Of a DNA stretch of 64,000 nucleotides, positions 1-8,631 are shown one piece after another. This stretch comes from Bacteroidales bacterium UBA4116 (GTDB lineage Bacteria > Bacteroidota > Bacteroidia > Bacteroidales > Tannerellaceae): positions 62,001 through 126,000 of the forward strand of contig DFXE01000012.1 of NCBI GenBank assembly GCA_002381645.1, written 5' to 3'. The translations under genes and the position numbers were made by a program. The notes under the pieces were generated by a model that was not told where the DNA came from, made no database searches, and was given only the letters and a program-made list of their open reading frames with translations. Each line of letters opens with the position of its first letter. Positions within the stretch are counted from its first letter, which is position 1.

Positions 1-388
1 CATAAACCATAACAGACATATTAATATCTTTGTCGAACCCGGATTCGAAGAGAATAGCGGTTTCAATGGCACATACAGATGTATATTGCTGATCGACCCA
101 ATCCAGAAAATGACGGTTAACCACCGGATGTATTATTGCATTAACCTGTTCTAAGTAATTGCGGTTCTGAAAGATGTAAGAAGCTAAGCGCTTTTTATCT
201 AATGTGCCGTTAATGTAAATCTCATTATCAAATAAGCGGATCAGCTTTTCTCTGATTAATGGTGAGGTTTCGGTTAATTTTTTACTTTCAATATCTGCAA
301 TGTATACAGGGATGCCCACCACTTCAAGTAAGGTAGAAACTATGGATTTACCACTACCGATTCCTCCTGTTATTCCTAATTTAATCAT
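1..388 (-). CDS. coaE: Dephospho-CoA kinase, partial (C-terminus beyond window)
   Basis: This is the last enzyme of coenzyme A synthesis; it phosphorylates the 3'-OH of dephospho-CoA using ATP in the cytoplasm. Reading back from position 388, the first 129 residues start MIKLGITGGIGSGKS, an intact P-loop (residues 8-15), and the frame stays open to the window edge. The text further on (a DKKRLASYIF stretch, then an HPVV segment) fits the family. The start codon overlaps the end of the YbbR-like gene by 8 bases, so the two are translationally coupled at the end of a nusB-yajC-ybbR-coaE run. The remaining roughly one third of the protein lies outside the window. Confidence 0.93.
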   Translation of the reverse strand, partial: MIKLGITGGIGSGKSIVSTLLEVVGIPVYIADIESKKLTETSPLIREKLIRLFDNEIYINGTLDKKRLASYIFQNRNYLEQVNAIIHPVVNRHFLDWVDQQYTSVCAIETAILFESGFDKDINMSVMVY

Positions 389-1394
389 CCGTATGGATTT
401 GCTCTAAAATGAATTCAATGGAGTCGGGAGTTATAACAACTTTATCAACCCAGTCGGGTTTCTTTGTCAATTTGACCGGAAGCATTCCTGATATATTCTG
501 ATCAGGGCTTGTAACAGGAGCCTCGACGGCAAATTCGTTCTCCGATATTTCCCTGAAACGCGACAACGGAACAGAAAACGATAATTTTACTGTTGACGGA
601 AACATACGGATGGTATACTGCTGGGGTACTCCCCTGCTGATTATGGGTATATCCAGCGTTTTTTCTGTATATTCCTCAATAGGAATACTTACTGAAACAG
701 TAGGTGGATCGATGGATGTACCGCTGGTTTTCTGAAGTTGGACAGACCGGTTGATACTTTTACTGCCTTTCCTGATTTCGGTATAAACGGTTTTTATTGA
801 TTTTAATGTATCAAGTACCATATCACTTGCATATACACTAACCGTCGGCGGATTGATAACCGGGTCGCCGGATACCCGGAATCCTGGCTCTGTACGGATA
901 TCCCCTTCGAAAACTACCGGTAAATTTTTATTGACCAGTTTACTGTAAGGCTCTTCTATTTGCTGGGGGCTAAAACTCACTAAACTGGTGGTAGGGATAA
1001 GCTGTCGCATAATATACCCTTCAATATCCCTGTTGGAAAGGGATAAAGTACCACTTTGCGAAGTGATATCCTTCATGTTTATATTAATAGATGTAATTTT
1101 ACGGCCTAATGTATAATTAAGCAAGGTGCTTCCTTTATCTCTTACCCGGGCGGTAATTTCTTCGGGAGGAGTTTGCACAAAAGCAATATCGCGTGGCATA
1201 TTCCTGTATCGCACGGGAATATCGAGCTGAATTTCATAATCCTCCTGTAAGCTTTGTAAAATCCAGAATCCGAAAGAGAGAAGCACAAAAAACAAAAAGA
1301 TTAAAATTTCTTTCCATTCATATCGGTAGAAAGCAACTCTAATCTTCCTTTTGGCAGACTTGAAGGATTGTTTTATTTTTTCAAGTCGGTTCAT
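381..1394 (-). CDS. YbbR-like domain protein (CdaR family)
   Basis: A 337-residue membrane-anchored protein. It has a charged N-terminus, one transmembrane segment (about residues 28-48) and a long extracytoplasmic part with repeated beta-rich segments such as DIPVRYRNMP, NLPVVFEGD and LDIPIISRG, which are typical of YbbR repeats. In Firmicutes the homologue CdaR modulates the diadenylate cyclase CdaA; no such cyclase is visible here, so that role is not transferred. It sits 8 bp downstream of yajC and overlaps coaE by 8 bp, an order I recognise from other Bacteroidales. The family call is good; the function is open. Confidence 0.85.
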   Translation of the reverse strand: MNRLEKIKQSFKSAKRKIRVAFYRYEWKEILIFLFFVLLSFGFWILQSLQEDYEIQLDIPVRYRNMPRDIAFVQTPPEEITARVRDKGSTLLNYTLGRKITSININMKDITSQSGTLSLSNRDIEGYIMRQLIPTTSLVSFSPQQIEEPYSKLVNKNLPVVFEGDIRTEPGFRVSGDPVINPPTVSVYASDMVLDTLKSIKTVYTEIRKGSKSINRSVQLQKTSGTSIDPPTVSVSIPIEEYTEKTLDIPIISRGVPQQYTIRMFPSTVKLSFSVPLSRFREISENEFAVEAPVTSPDQNISGMLPVKLTKKPDWVDKVVITPDSIEFILEQIHTDD

Positions 1395-1402
1395 TTGTTA
1401 TT

Positions 1403-1720
1403 TTATCTCTGTTGTACATCTTCAGGTGAAGCGAAGACAGAAGCTTTATCTATTCGTATACGCACACCGTCAGATACTTCAATCAACATATATGTATCAC
1501 CTATTTCCTTTATTCTGCCATATATACCTCCGGCTGTCACAATCCTGTCTCCCGGTTTCATGGCTTCGCGCGCCTTTTGGATTTCCTTTTGTTTCTTCTG
1601 CTGTGGACGGATCATGAAGAAATAAAAGATCGCAACGATAACTACCATCATTAAGATACCGGAGTAGGATGAAGCGCCACCTCCTGCAGGAGCCTGAAGT
1701 AAAATATTTAATACATTCAT
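1403..1720 (-). CDS. yajC: Preprotein translocase subunit YajC
   Basis: A small inner-membrane protein of 105 residues that associates with SecDF-YidC and the Sec translocon. It has one transmembrane helix (about residues 20-38, ending FYFFMIRPQQKKQKE, the family hallmark) followed by a short cytoplasmic domain with MKPGDRIVTAGGIYG, the conserved YajC turn. A -7 promoter box at 1763-1770 lies about 40 bases upstream, so it can be transcribed independently of nusB. It lies 8 bp before the YbbR-like gene and probably heads a yajC-ybbR-coaE unit. Confidence 0.95.
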   Translation of the reverse strand: MNVLNILLQAPAGGGASSYSGILMMVVIVAIFYFFMIRPQQKKQKEIQKAREAMKPGDRIVTAGGIYGRIKEIGDTYMLIEVSDGVRIRIDKASVFASPEDVQQR

Positions 1721-1762
1721 GTTTTATGTAAATTTAATGTTAATATACTATAGCCAATTATA

Positions 1763-1770
1763 CAAATGTA
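1763..1770 (-). promoter_or_regulatory. Promoter -7 box for yajC
   Basis: The minus strand reads TACATTTG, matching the Bacteroidota -7 consensus TAnnTTTG, 43 bases before the yajC start codon. The -33 element is not clear. Confidence 0.5.
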
Positions 1771-1780
1771 ATGATAATAA

Positions 1781-2707
1781 TTAATCTTTGAACAATACCT
1801 TCTCTTTTTTTAACTCATCCACTATAGAGTCTAATATGCCATTAATAAAGGTTCCGCTTTTGGGTGTACTGTAATATTTCGCGGTATCGATATATTCATT
1901 CAGGCTGACGCTTATAGGTATGGAAGGGAAAGTAATAATTTCGGCAATGGCTATCTGCATAATCATCAGGTCTATGATGGCAATGCGTTCGGTTTCCCAG
2001 TTTTTCATATGGCGGTTGATACGCTCGCGGTATTCGTCACCATGTAATATGGATTCGCGGAATAGTTTTACGGCGAAAGCCCGGTCTTCAAGGTCTTTAA
2101 ACATGGGTAATAAGGGTTGCTTGCTACCCTCATTTTTATCGAAACGCTTAATGGTCTTTAACGTGAAAGTTTCAATAATCTCAATATCGTCGTTCCAGTA
2201 AATGCTTTTATCTTCCAGGTAATCTGTAATAATATCATTTCCGCAGATTATTTTTTTAAATATACTACGCCAGAATTCCCTATCGGTTTCATAGGAATCA
2301 TCCGGGTTTTTAAGATATTCCGCATAAACTTCGGAAGCTGTGATTGCATCGAGGATCGTTTTGATGAAATCCTGATCATTGCTCCAGGATAGCTTATGTT
2401 CGGTCACATATTTTTTTAAAGATTCATTTTCGCTTAGTTGTTTAACAAAACGGTTATCAACCATGCGCATGTTGGGATTCAGTTCTTCTTCGGTCGGCCT
2501 GTACTTATGTTTACGATTGTCTAAAACCCGTTCCTGAAGATTTGTAATGTCAATAATTAAAAGGAGGAAATAATGATATAAATCATACGATTTCTGTAAG
2601 CTGAAAAGCAGCTCATTTTCCGCAACTTTCAGGTCGTTTGTCCCATTTTGATAATATGCATATAGTATTTGCAGGACTTTGATACGGATTAAAATTCTGT
2701 TGATCAT
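1781..2707 (-). CDS. nusB: Transcription antitermination factor NusB
   Basis: An RNA-binding antitermination factor that acts with NusE on rRNA transcripts. With the start chosen here (MINRILIRIKVLQ) it has 308 residues, about twice the E. coli length. The extra N-terminal part is usual for Bacteroidota NusB, and the conserved core lies in the C-terminal half (ERIAIIDLMIMQIAIAEI ... SVSLNEYIDTAKYYS). The open frame extends 17 codons further upstream, but a TACCTTTG promoter box occupies 2756-2763 on the same strand. Transcription would begin near 2750, inside that extension, so the Met at 2707 is preferred. Confidence 0.92.
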   Translation of the reverse strand: MINRILIRIKVLQILYAYYQNGTNDLKVAENELLFSLQKSYDLYHYFLLLIIDITNLQERVLDNRKHKYRPTEEELNPNMRMVDNRFVKQLSENESLKKYVTEHKLSWSNDQDFIKTILDAITASEVYAEYLKNPDDSYETDREFWRSIFKKIICGNDIITDYLEDKSIYWNDDIEIIETFTLKTIKRFDKNEGSKQPLLPMFKDLEDRAFAVKLFRESILHGDEYRERINRHMKNWETERIAIIDLMIMQIAIAEIITFPSIPISVSLNEYIDTAKYYSTPKSGTFINGILDSIVDELKKEKVLFKD

Positions 2708-2755
2708 CGTTTGAAGGAACTTCTTTGTTTCTTGTTGTATTTTAAAATCAGGCTG

Positions 2756-2763
2756 CAAAGGTA
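2756..2763 (-). promoter_or_regulatory. Promoter -7 box for nusB
   Basis: The minus strand reads TACCTTTG, a full match to TAnnTTTG. It overlaps the first codon of the longest nusB frame and so decides in favour of the internal start at 2707. Confidence 0.6.
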
Positions 2764-2872
2764 ATAAAGTTTTGATAAGAGAAACAGTGATTTAGTATCA
2801 AAAACCTAAATGTCTTCATTTTTAAAGTATTCAGATATCCGGTTTCATTTTTATATTTTGTTCTATTTTATG

Positions 2873-2880
2873 TAGTTTTG
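2873..2880 (+). promoter_or_regulatory. Promoter -7 box for the AddB-like gene
   Basis: TAGTTTTG matches TAnnTTTG and ends 18 bases before the ATG at 2899, leaving a very short leader. It is divergent from the nusB promoter about 110 bp away. Confidence 0.5.
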
Positions 2881-2898
2881 TATTGAAATCGGGAATAC

Positions 2899-5814
2899 AT
2901 GGATTCATTTTTATACCAGATAGCCTCTCTCTTCTTAAATGAATATAAAGCAAAGATCAGCACATTGGCTTTTGTTTTTCCTAACAGGCGTGCCGGGTTA
3001 TTTTTCCAGAAATATTTATCGGAGATTTACGGGAAGCCTTTATTCTCTCCTACGATATTGACCATTAGTGATTTATTTATGCGGTTAAGCGATAAGCAGA
3101 CCGCCGACCGTATCAGTATGCTGTTTACTTTATATGATATCTATATCCGGAGAAGCGGCAGTCTTGAAACATTTGATGAGTTTCTTTACTGGGGAGAAAT
3201 GTTATTAAATGATTTTGATGACATTGATAAATATATGGTCAATGCGCGTATGTTATTTACCAATGTAAAAGATTTGCGTGCCATAGAAACGGATTTTAGT
3301 TTTCTGAGCCCTGCCCAAATCGCGGCGATCCGGTCGTTCTGGTCTTCATTTTATCCGGTATCCGATAGCCCCAACCAGCAGAGTTTCCTTGCGGTGTGGG
3401 AGATTATATATGAGCTGTATACCGATCTTAGAGAATCTCTTGCGGGTAAAGGAAAAGGATATGAAGGAATGATCTTTCGAGAAGTAGTTGAAAATATGCG
3501 CGAAGGAAAATACAAGGAGTTACCTTTTTCCGGAATAGTGTTCGTAGGATTAAATGCTCTTTCTGTTGTTGAAGAGAAATTATTACTCGAATTACAAGCC
3601 CTTGGAATTGCGGATTTTTACTGGGATTATGAGTCAGATCTGGTAAATGATCCGGAAAATAAAGCATCGTTCTTTGTTAAACGTAACCGTGCCCTTTTCC
3701 CTTCTGCAATGAAGTTGCCTGAAAATCTTGAAAAAGAAGAGGCTGATATTGAAGTGATCGGGATACCTTCGGCTATCGGCCAGGCTAAACAGGTACATGC
3801 CATATTGAGCAGTTATGCAGACGAAAAAGGAATATCGGATGAAGATGCATTACGTACAGCCGTTATTCTACCGGATGAACACTTACTCATTCCCGTTATA
3901 AATGCTATACCGGAACAGATAAACCGGATAAATGTAACAATGGGTTATCCGCTTACAAGCACCCCTGTCGCATCATTAATGGAATATATCCTTACACTGC
4001 AGAGAAATTTAAGGTATGTAGACCGTTATCCCGTATTTTATTTCCGTGATGTGTTGCCTATTTTAAATCATCGTTATATAGCTGCTACCTCACCGGATAC
4101 TGTAGCCTGTTTGGTGAAAGATATTACGTTGAGTAATAAAATATTTATCCGGTCTACGGATCTGGATAAAACGTCCATACTTAGTACCCTGTTTACTCCC
4201 GTAGAAGATGCTGCCTCATTTTCCGACTATCTGGTCCGGATATTGGAGAAATTGAATGAGTTGATCGAAAAAGATAAATCAGAAGAAGCAAGCGAACGGG
4301 AAGATGCTGATTTTCAGGAATCCGACTTTCAGTTTTCAAATACCCGGGATATTGAACAGGAGTTTATTTTTCACTATTTCACGACTGTAAACCGTATGCA
4401 GGAAGTGATGCGCGAAACACAGGTGGAAATGAAAATAGATACCTATTTCCGGCTATTGAAGCGAATGACGGATATGATATCCATTCCATTCAGGGGTGAG
4501 CCTCTTTCTGGTTTACAAATCATGGGGGTGTTAGAAACGCGTGCACTGGATTTTGACCGCGTCATTATCCTTTCTATGAACGAAGGCATTTTTCCTCAGA
4601 AAAAAACAGCAAATTCATTTATACCTTACAATCTGCGGCGGGGTTTCGGGCTCCCTACCTATGAGCATCAGGACAGTTTATGGGCCTATCATTTTTACCG
4701 TTTGATTTATCGTGCAAAGCATGTACATTTATTATATGATACACGTAATACGGGGATACAATCCGGCGAAAAAAGCCGGTTTATACATCAGCTTCACTAT
4801 CATTACGAAAAACCTATCCAAAACAAATTAGTCGTTTATAATGTCTCTTCTTCGAAGACCTCACCTATACGGATCACCAAATCGGAGGAAGTTATTGAAC
4901 GCCTGTCTGTTTTTCGGAAGAATGGTACCCGTGCGATCTCGGCGAGTGCTATAAATACATACCTGGATTGCCCCTTGAAATTTTATTTCTCCAATGTAGA
5001 AGGTGTACAGGAGGAGGATGAGATTAAGGAAACGATTGAAAGCAGCGTTTTCGGAAGTATTCTCCATAAGGTAATGGAGGATATATATGCACCTTTATGC
5101 GGTAAAATGGTCACGGCGGATGTACTGGCCCTGATCAGGAAAGACAAGGTCGGGATTTCACGGTTTATCGAAAAGGCATTTGCAGAAGTGTTTTTCAAAA
5201 CCGGGGTACCGCGTCCGCTCACCGGGCAAAATTTCCTGATTGGTGAAATGATCCGTAAGTATGCCGAGAAGATAATTGCACGCGATAGTAAACTTACCCC
5301 GTTCCGTTATGTAGAATCGGAAAAGAGGATGAATGATGTGATTTCTTTATCTGACGGGTCGGAAATACAACTAAAAGGTTTTATTGACAGGATAGATGAA
5401 GTAAATGATACTATTCGCATAATTGATTATAAAAGCGGACACGGTTTACAGCATTTTACTACAATAGAAAACCTGTTTGACGTAGAAGAAAAGGAGCGTG
5501 CCAAAGCTATTATGCAGGTTTTCATGTATTCATGGATGTACAGCAGGCAGTCCGGAATAAATGGAAAGGCTGTTCAGCCGGGTATATATTATATGCGTAC
5601 AATATTTTCCGAAGAATTTGATGCATGCATCAACCATCGTCCTAAAAGAAATGAAAAGGTACGGGTAGAACGTTTTGAAGAATATGCTGAAGAGTATGAG
5701 ATGTATATGCGGTTATGCCTGGAAAAAATTTTTGATACCGAACATCCGTTTGTTCAGACGAAGATTTTAAAAGTGTGCGTTTATTGTTCCTTTAAAGGTA
5801 TTTGCGGGAGGTAA
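2899..5814 (+). CDS. AddB-like PD-(D/E)XK nuclease family protein
   Basis: A 971-residue protein resembling the AddB subunit of AddAB, the double-strand-break end-processing helicase-nuclease. The N-terminus has the AddB-type LAFVFPNRRAGLFFQKYL segment and no canonical Walker A. The C-terminal third carries a RecB-like nuclease domain: GSILHKVMEDIY (around residue 720), GFIDRIDEV and IIDYKSG (around 830-846; the D and the D/K of the PD-(D/E)XK site). One Cys near 691 (TYLDCPLKFYF) and three at the C-terminus (VCVYCSFKGIC) match the four ligands of the AddB iron-sulphur cluster. No AddA-type helicase gene is next to it; the gene stands alone between nusB (divergent) and a convergent barrel gene. 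Confidence 0.85.
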   Translation: MDSFLYQIASLFLNEYKAKISTLAFVFPNRRAGLFFQKYLSEIYGKPLFSPTILTISDLFMRLSDKQTADRISMLFTLYDIYIRRSGSLETFDEFLYWGEMLLNDFDDIDKYMVNARMLFTNVKDLRAIETDFSFLSPAQIAAIRSFWSSFYPVSDSPNQQSFLAVWEIIYELYTDLRESLAGKGKGYEGMIFREVVENMREGKYKELPFSGIVFVGLNALSVVEEKLLLELQALGIADFYWDYESDLVNDPENKASFFVKRNRALFPSAMKLPENLEKEEADIEVIGIPSAIGQAKQVHAILSSYADEKGISDEDALRTAVILPDEHLLIPVINAIPEQINRINVTMGYPLTSTPVASLMEYILTLQRNLRYVDRYPVFYFRDVLPILNHRYIAATSPDTVACLVKDITLSNKIFIRSTDLDKTSILSTLFTPVEDAASFSDYLVRILEKLNELIEKDKSEEASEREDADFQESDFQFSNTRDIEQEFIFHYFTTVNRMQEVMRETQVEMKIDTYFRLLKRMTDMISIPFRGEPLSGLQIMGVLETRALDFDRVIILSMNEGIFPQKKTANSFIPYNLRRGFGLPTYEHQDSLWAYHFYRLIYRAKHVHLLYDTRNTGIQSGEKSRFIHQLHYHYEKPIQNKLVVYNVSSSKTSPIRITKSEEVIERLSVFRKNGTRAISASAINTYLDCPLKFYFSNVEGVQEEDEIKETIESSVFGSILHKVMEDIYAPLCGKMVTADVLALIRKDKVGISRFIEKAFAEVFFKTGVPRPLTGQNFLIGEMIRKYAEKIIARDSKLTPFRYVESEKRMNDVISLSDGSEIQLKGFIDRIDEVNDTIRIIDYKSGHGLQHFTTIENLFDVEEKERAKAIMQVFMYSWMYSRQSGINGKAVQPGIYYMRTIFSEEFDACINHRPKRNEKVRVERFEEYAEEYEMYMRLCLEKIFDTEHPFVQTKILKVCVYCSFKGICGR

Positions 5815-5822
5815 GGATGTAT

Positions 5823-6530
5823 TTAAAATAAAAAACCAAGCGAGAAGCTTAGCATATTGATCCTTTTGTCGATCGTTATATTATTTTCGGTCGGTTCTTT
5901 AGAACTTACATCTTTAAAATCAGAGTCAACCTGGTTCAATCCGAATTCATAGGTAACATCAAAGAAAAAGCGCCAAAGCGTTACACCCACACCGCAAACA
6001 ATCCCAATTCCCCAGGGAGTGCTGTCGCTAAGGTATTGGTTGGGAGAATTCCGGAAATTGGATTCATAACTCACATCGTAACTGTATTTTATATTGGGAC
6101 CCGCCATGAAGCTTAAACCATAGGGCCCTTCGTTTACTATTTTATAACCGATCAAAACCGGTGCTTCAAAGGATTTGATTCGATAAGTTAACTGGTCGAA
6201 ACCGGTAAATGGGTTTGTATTCTCTTCTTCTGCGGGTAAATTAAACCTGATGTCTCCAGATGAGTACCGGTAGGAGATACTGGGCTGTAAAAAAAAACGG
6301 TCGATATTGATCCGTCCGAATACAGCGGCCATTACACCCACTTTATATTGCAAATGAATATTTTCGGCCTCGGCGCCGCCTATTGAAATTGAATGAATGA
6401 CGGGAAAAGTAGAATTAAGGCCTACTTTTGCCCCGAGATTGAACATTTTCTTTCCGATTCGTTCGTAGTTTTGCGCATGTAAACATATGCATACCAGAAT
6501 AAACGATAAGAGCAATGTAAACCTTTTCAT
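5823..6530 (-). CDS. Outer-membrane beta-barrel protein, PorT-like
   Basis: A 235-residue secreted protein. The signal peptide covers about residues 1-19 (cut near LHA-QN). The rest alternates amphipathic strands (LGAKVGLNSTF, FFLQPSISYRYSSG, GLSFMAGPNIKYSY, FFFDVTYEFGLNQ) and ends in a terminal Phe (LSFSLGFLF), as outer-membrane barrels do. It is the last gene of the pyrB-pyrI-flavin reductase run, only 2 bp after its neighbour. Substrate and partners are not evident; PorT itself serves type IX secretion, but this small barrel family is broad, so that role is not claimed. Confidence 0.75.
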   Translation of the reverse strand: MKRFTLLLSFILVCICLHAQNYERIGKKMFNLGAKVGLNSTFPVIHSISIGGAEAENIHLQYKVGVMAAVFGRINIDRFFLQPSISYRYSSGDIRFNLPAEEENTNPFTGFDQLTYRIKSFEAPVLIGYKIVNEGPYGLSFMAGPNIKYSYDVSYESNFRNSPNQYLSDSTPWGIGIVCGVGVTLWRFFFDVTYEFGLNQVDSDFKDVSSKEPTENNITIDKRINMLSFSLGFLF

Positions 6531-6532
6531 TT

Positions 6533-7099
6533 CTATTTCTTTTTCCTGACGGACCAGCCGAATTTTCCTATAAAATCTCCCAATCCGTAATATTTTCCAT
6601 GTACGTAAGTAAGTAACCCGGCTTTTTCCATATCAAATGCACCTGTAGTTTCATCCAGGTAATTATCATCAGCTAATACGTTTACGACATCTGCAATGAA
6701 CATATCGTGGCTACCAAGCGACATCACTTCTTTTACCCGGCATTCAATACAAAGCGGCGACTCTTCAATAACAGGTGCTCTTACAACCGATGCTTTTCCC
6801 GGGGTAAGCTTCATTTCCTCGAATTTGTTGAAGTTTTTACCCGAATTCACTCCGCACCAGTCTGTGGCAAAAGCAAGTTCCTCCGTTGTGAGGTTGATTA
6901 CAAATTCCATATTCTTTTTCAGAATAGGATAAGAGTGTCTTTCCGGACGGATGGAAGCGTAGCACATAGGCGGATTGGTACAAAGGGTTCCTACCCAGCT
7001 TGCCGTAATAATATTATATTCCTCCGGATCGCTTCCACAACTTATCATTACAGCCGGAAGAGGATAAATCAATGTTCCCGGTTTCCAATCTTGTTTCAT
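6533..7099 (-). CDS. Flavin reductase family protein (FMN-binding split barrel)
   Basis: A cytoplasmic 188-residue protein of the flavin-reductase-like split-barrel family, binding FMN or reducing free flavin. The typical opening PLPAVMISCGSD, the segment ITASWVGTLCTNPPMCYASIRP and the middle LTTEELAFATDWCGVNSG fit the family. It lies 9 bp after pyrI and 2 bp before the barrel gene, so it is co-transcribed with aspartate carbamoyltransferase, an arrangement I recognise from Bacteroides. The substrate is unknown. Confidence 0.86.
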   Translation of the reverse strand: MKQDWKPGTLIYPLPAVMISCGSDPEEYNIITASWVGTLCTNPPMCYASIRPERHSYPILKKNMEFVINLTTEELAFATDWCGVNSGKNFNKFEEMKLTPGKASVVRAPVIEESPLCIECRVKEVMSLGSHDMFIADVVNVLADDNYLDETTGAFDMEKAGLLTYVHGKYYGLGDFIGKFGWSVRKKK

Positions 7100-7108
7100 A
7101 TCGGATAA

Positions 7109-7633
7109 TTATTTAATAATAATGTCTTCTTTATTTATTTTACGTTCACAATACCGGCAACGTATCGTTGCTTTTTCCTTATCGATCACTTCAAACCGTG
7201 TGGTCATCGGTTCGTTGTTCGTAATACATTTGGGATTGTTACATTTTACAATTCCGACCAATTCATCGGGTAAGGAAACTGTTTTTTTATGAGTTACCTC
7301 ATAATCCTGAATAACGTTAAGTATTACATTTGGAGCAATAACGGCAATGCGGTTAATTTCATCTTCTTCAAAAAACTTTCCGGCAATTTTAATAACCCCT
7401 TTCCTTCCCATTTTCTCACTGATAAAATTATTTCCGATAGTAATCGTATTATCCATCTTCTCCAACTCCAACAGATGGGCTACCTTAAATAATTGGCTGG
7501 GAGGAATATGGTCAATAGCAGTCCCGTTCTCTAATGCGGCTACCTGAAGTTCCTTTACCTTTTTGTTTTTTTGCTGTTGAGCATTTTCCTGCTCTTGGGG
7601 TGTATTTATTTCGGGATTGTGTTCCTCAGACAT
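7109..7633 (-). CDS. pyrI: Aspartate carbamoyltransferase regulatory subunit
   Basis: The regulatory chain that binds CTP/ATP and holds the catalytic trimers of aspartate carbamoyltransferase. The allosteric domain begins LQVAALENGTAIDHIP (residues 29-44). The zinc site is intact, with Cys131, Cys136, Cys159 and Cys162 in CNNPKC and CRYC. It follows pyrB by 7 bp. The first 28 residues (rich in Glu, Gln, Asn and Lys) precede the normal start of the family, giving 174 residues instead of about 150; no internal Met offers a shorter start. Confidence 0.96.
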   Translation of the reverse strand: MSEEHNPEINTPQEQENAQQQKNKKVKELQVAALENGTAIDHIPPSQLFKVAHLLELEKMDNTITIGNNFISEKMGRKGVIKIAGKFFEEDEINRIAVIAPNVILNVIQDYEVTHKKTVSLPDELVGIVKCNNPKCITNNEPMTTRFEVIDKEKATIRCRYCERKINKEDIIIK

Positions 7634-7640
7634 ATTGAAA

Positions 7641-8561
7641 TCAGATTAAATTGTTAATACCTAATACTTCACATATAATAGCTTCTCGTGTAAATAATCC
7701 GTTTCTGGCCTGTTGTATAAAATAGGCCTTTGGGTTATCATCCACATCATACGCTATTTCATTTACACGGGGTAGCGGATGTAAGATACGAAGATTGTTT
7801 TTACTCGACTTTAACATCTCGTTTTTAAGAATATATACATTTTTTACCCGTTCATATTCTACCAGATCCGTAAAGCGTTCACGTTGTACGCGTGTCATAT
7901 ACAGGATATCCGTTTGATTGATAATATCCTCTGTAAAGTCAGTATGTTCCGTGTACCGTATATTCAGCCTGTCACAAATGTTTTTTTGTTCTTCCGGCAT
8001 ACGTAATTCTTCCGGCGCGACAAAATGAAAGGTAGGATTAAAATGAGACATGCCTACTATGAGGGAGTGTACTGTCCGTCCGTATTTGAGGTCGCCTACT
8101 AAAGTTATGGTAAGATCGGTCAGTTTACCTTGTGTCTTTTGTATGGAATATAAATCGAGCAAGGTTTGAGACGGATGCTGGTTGGCTCCGTCGCCCGCAT
8201 TGATTACCGGTATGTCTGTTATTTCCGATGCATACCGGGCAGCGCCTTCCAGGTGATGCCTCATAATAATAAGGTCGGCATAATTGCTTACCATGAGTAT
8301 CGTATCTTTCAACGTTTCCCCTTTGGATGAACTGGTGGTGGAAGGGTCCTGGAAACCGACCACTCTTCCGCCCAAACGGTTAACAGCCGTCTCAAAACTC
8401 AAACGGGTACGGGTAGACGGTTCGAAAAATAAGGTAGCAGCTACTTTGCCTTCCAGCAATGTCCGGTTGGGATTCTCTTCGAATTTGGCCGCATTCTCAA
8501 GAATACGAAGGATATCCCCTTTGGAGCATTGATCGATCGATACTAAACTTTTACTTTTCAT
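7641..8561 (-). CDS. pyrB: Aspartate carbamoyltransferase catalytic subunit
   Basis: Catalyses carbamoyl phosphate + L-aspartate to N-carbamoyl-aspartate, the committed step of pyrimidine synthesis. It has the carbamoyl-phosphate loop FFEPSTRTRLSFE, the 80s-loop lysine region SSSKGETLKD, GDGANQHPSQTLLDLY and HPLPRVNEI. The open frame extends nine codons upstream to 8588, but a TATATTTG promoter box lies at 8586-8593 on the same strand, so the Met at 8561 (MKSKSLVSID, 306 residues) is taken as the start. First gene of the pyrB-pyrI-flavin reductase-barrel operon. Confidence 0.96.
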   Translation of the reverse strand: MKSKSLVSIDQCSKGDILRILENAAKFEENPNRTLLEGKVAATLFFEPSTRTRLSFETAVNRLGGRVVGFQDPSTTSSSKGETLKDTILMVSNYADLIIMRHHLEGAARYASEITDIPVINAGDGANQHPSQTLLDLYSIQKTQGKLTDLTITLVGDLKYGRTVHSLIVGMSHFNPTFHFVAPEELRMPEEQKNICDRLNIRYTEHTDFTEDIINQTDILYMTRVQRERFTDLVEYERVKNVYILKNEMLKSSKNNLRILHPLPRVNEIAYDVDDNPKAYFIQQARNGLFTREAIICEVLGINNLI

Positions 8562-8585
8562 AGTGACGTATAATCTTGTAGTAAA

Positions 8586-8593
8586 CAAATATA
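8586..8593 (-). promoter_or_regulatory. Promoter -7 box for the pyrBI operon
   Basis: The minus strand reads TATATTTG (TAnnTTTG), 25 bases before the chosen pyrB start and directly after the terminator hairpin of the upstream phosphatase gene. Confidence 0.5.
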
Positions 8594-8597
8594 TAAT

Positions 8598-8627
8598 AAA
8601 AGCGGAAACTAATTAGTTTCCGCTTTT
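8598..8627 (-). terminator. Intrinsic terminator after the alkaline phosphatase gene
   Basis: A perfect 30-base palindrome with 13-base arms (AAAAGCGGAAACT and its complement) around AATT, starting 4 bases after the phosphatase stop codon. On the minus strand it runs into a T-rich tail. It separates the phosphatase gene from the pyrB promoter. Confidence 0.8.
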
Positions 8628-8631
8628 AATT

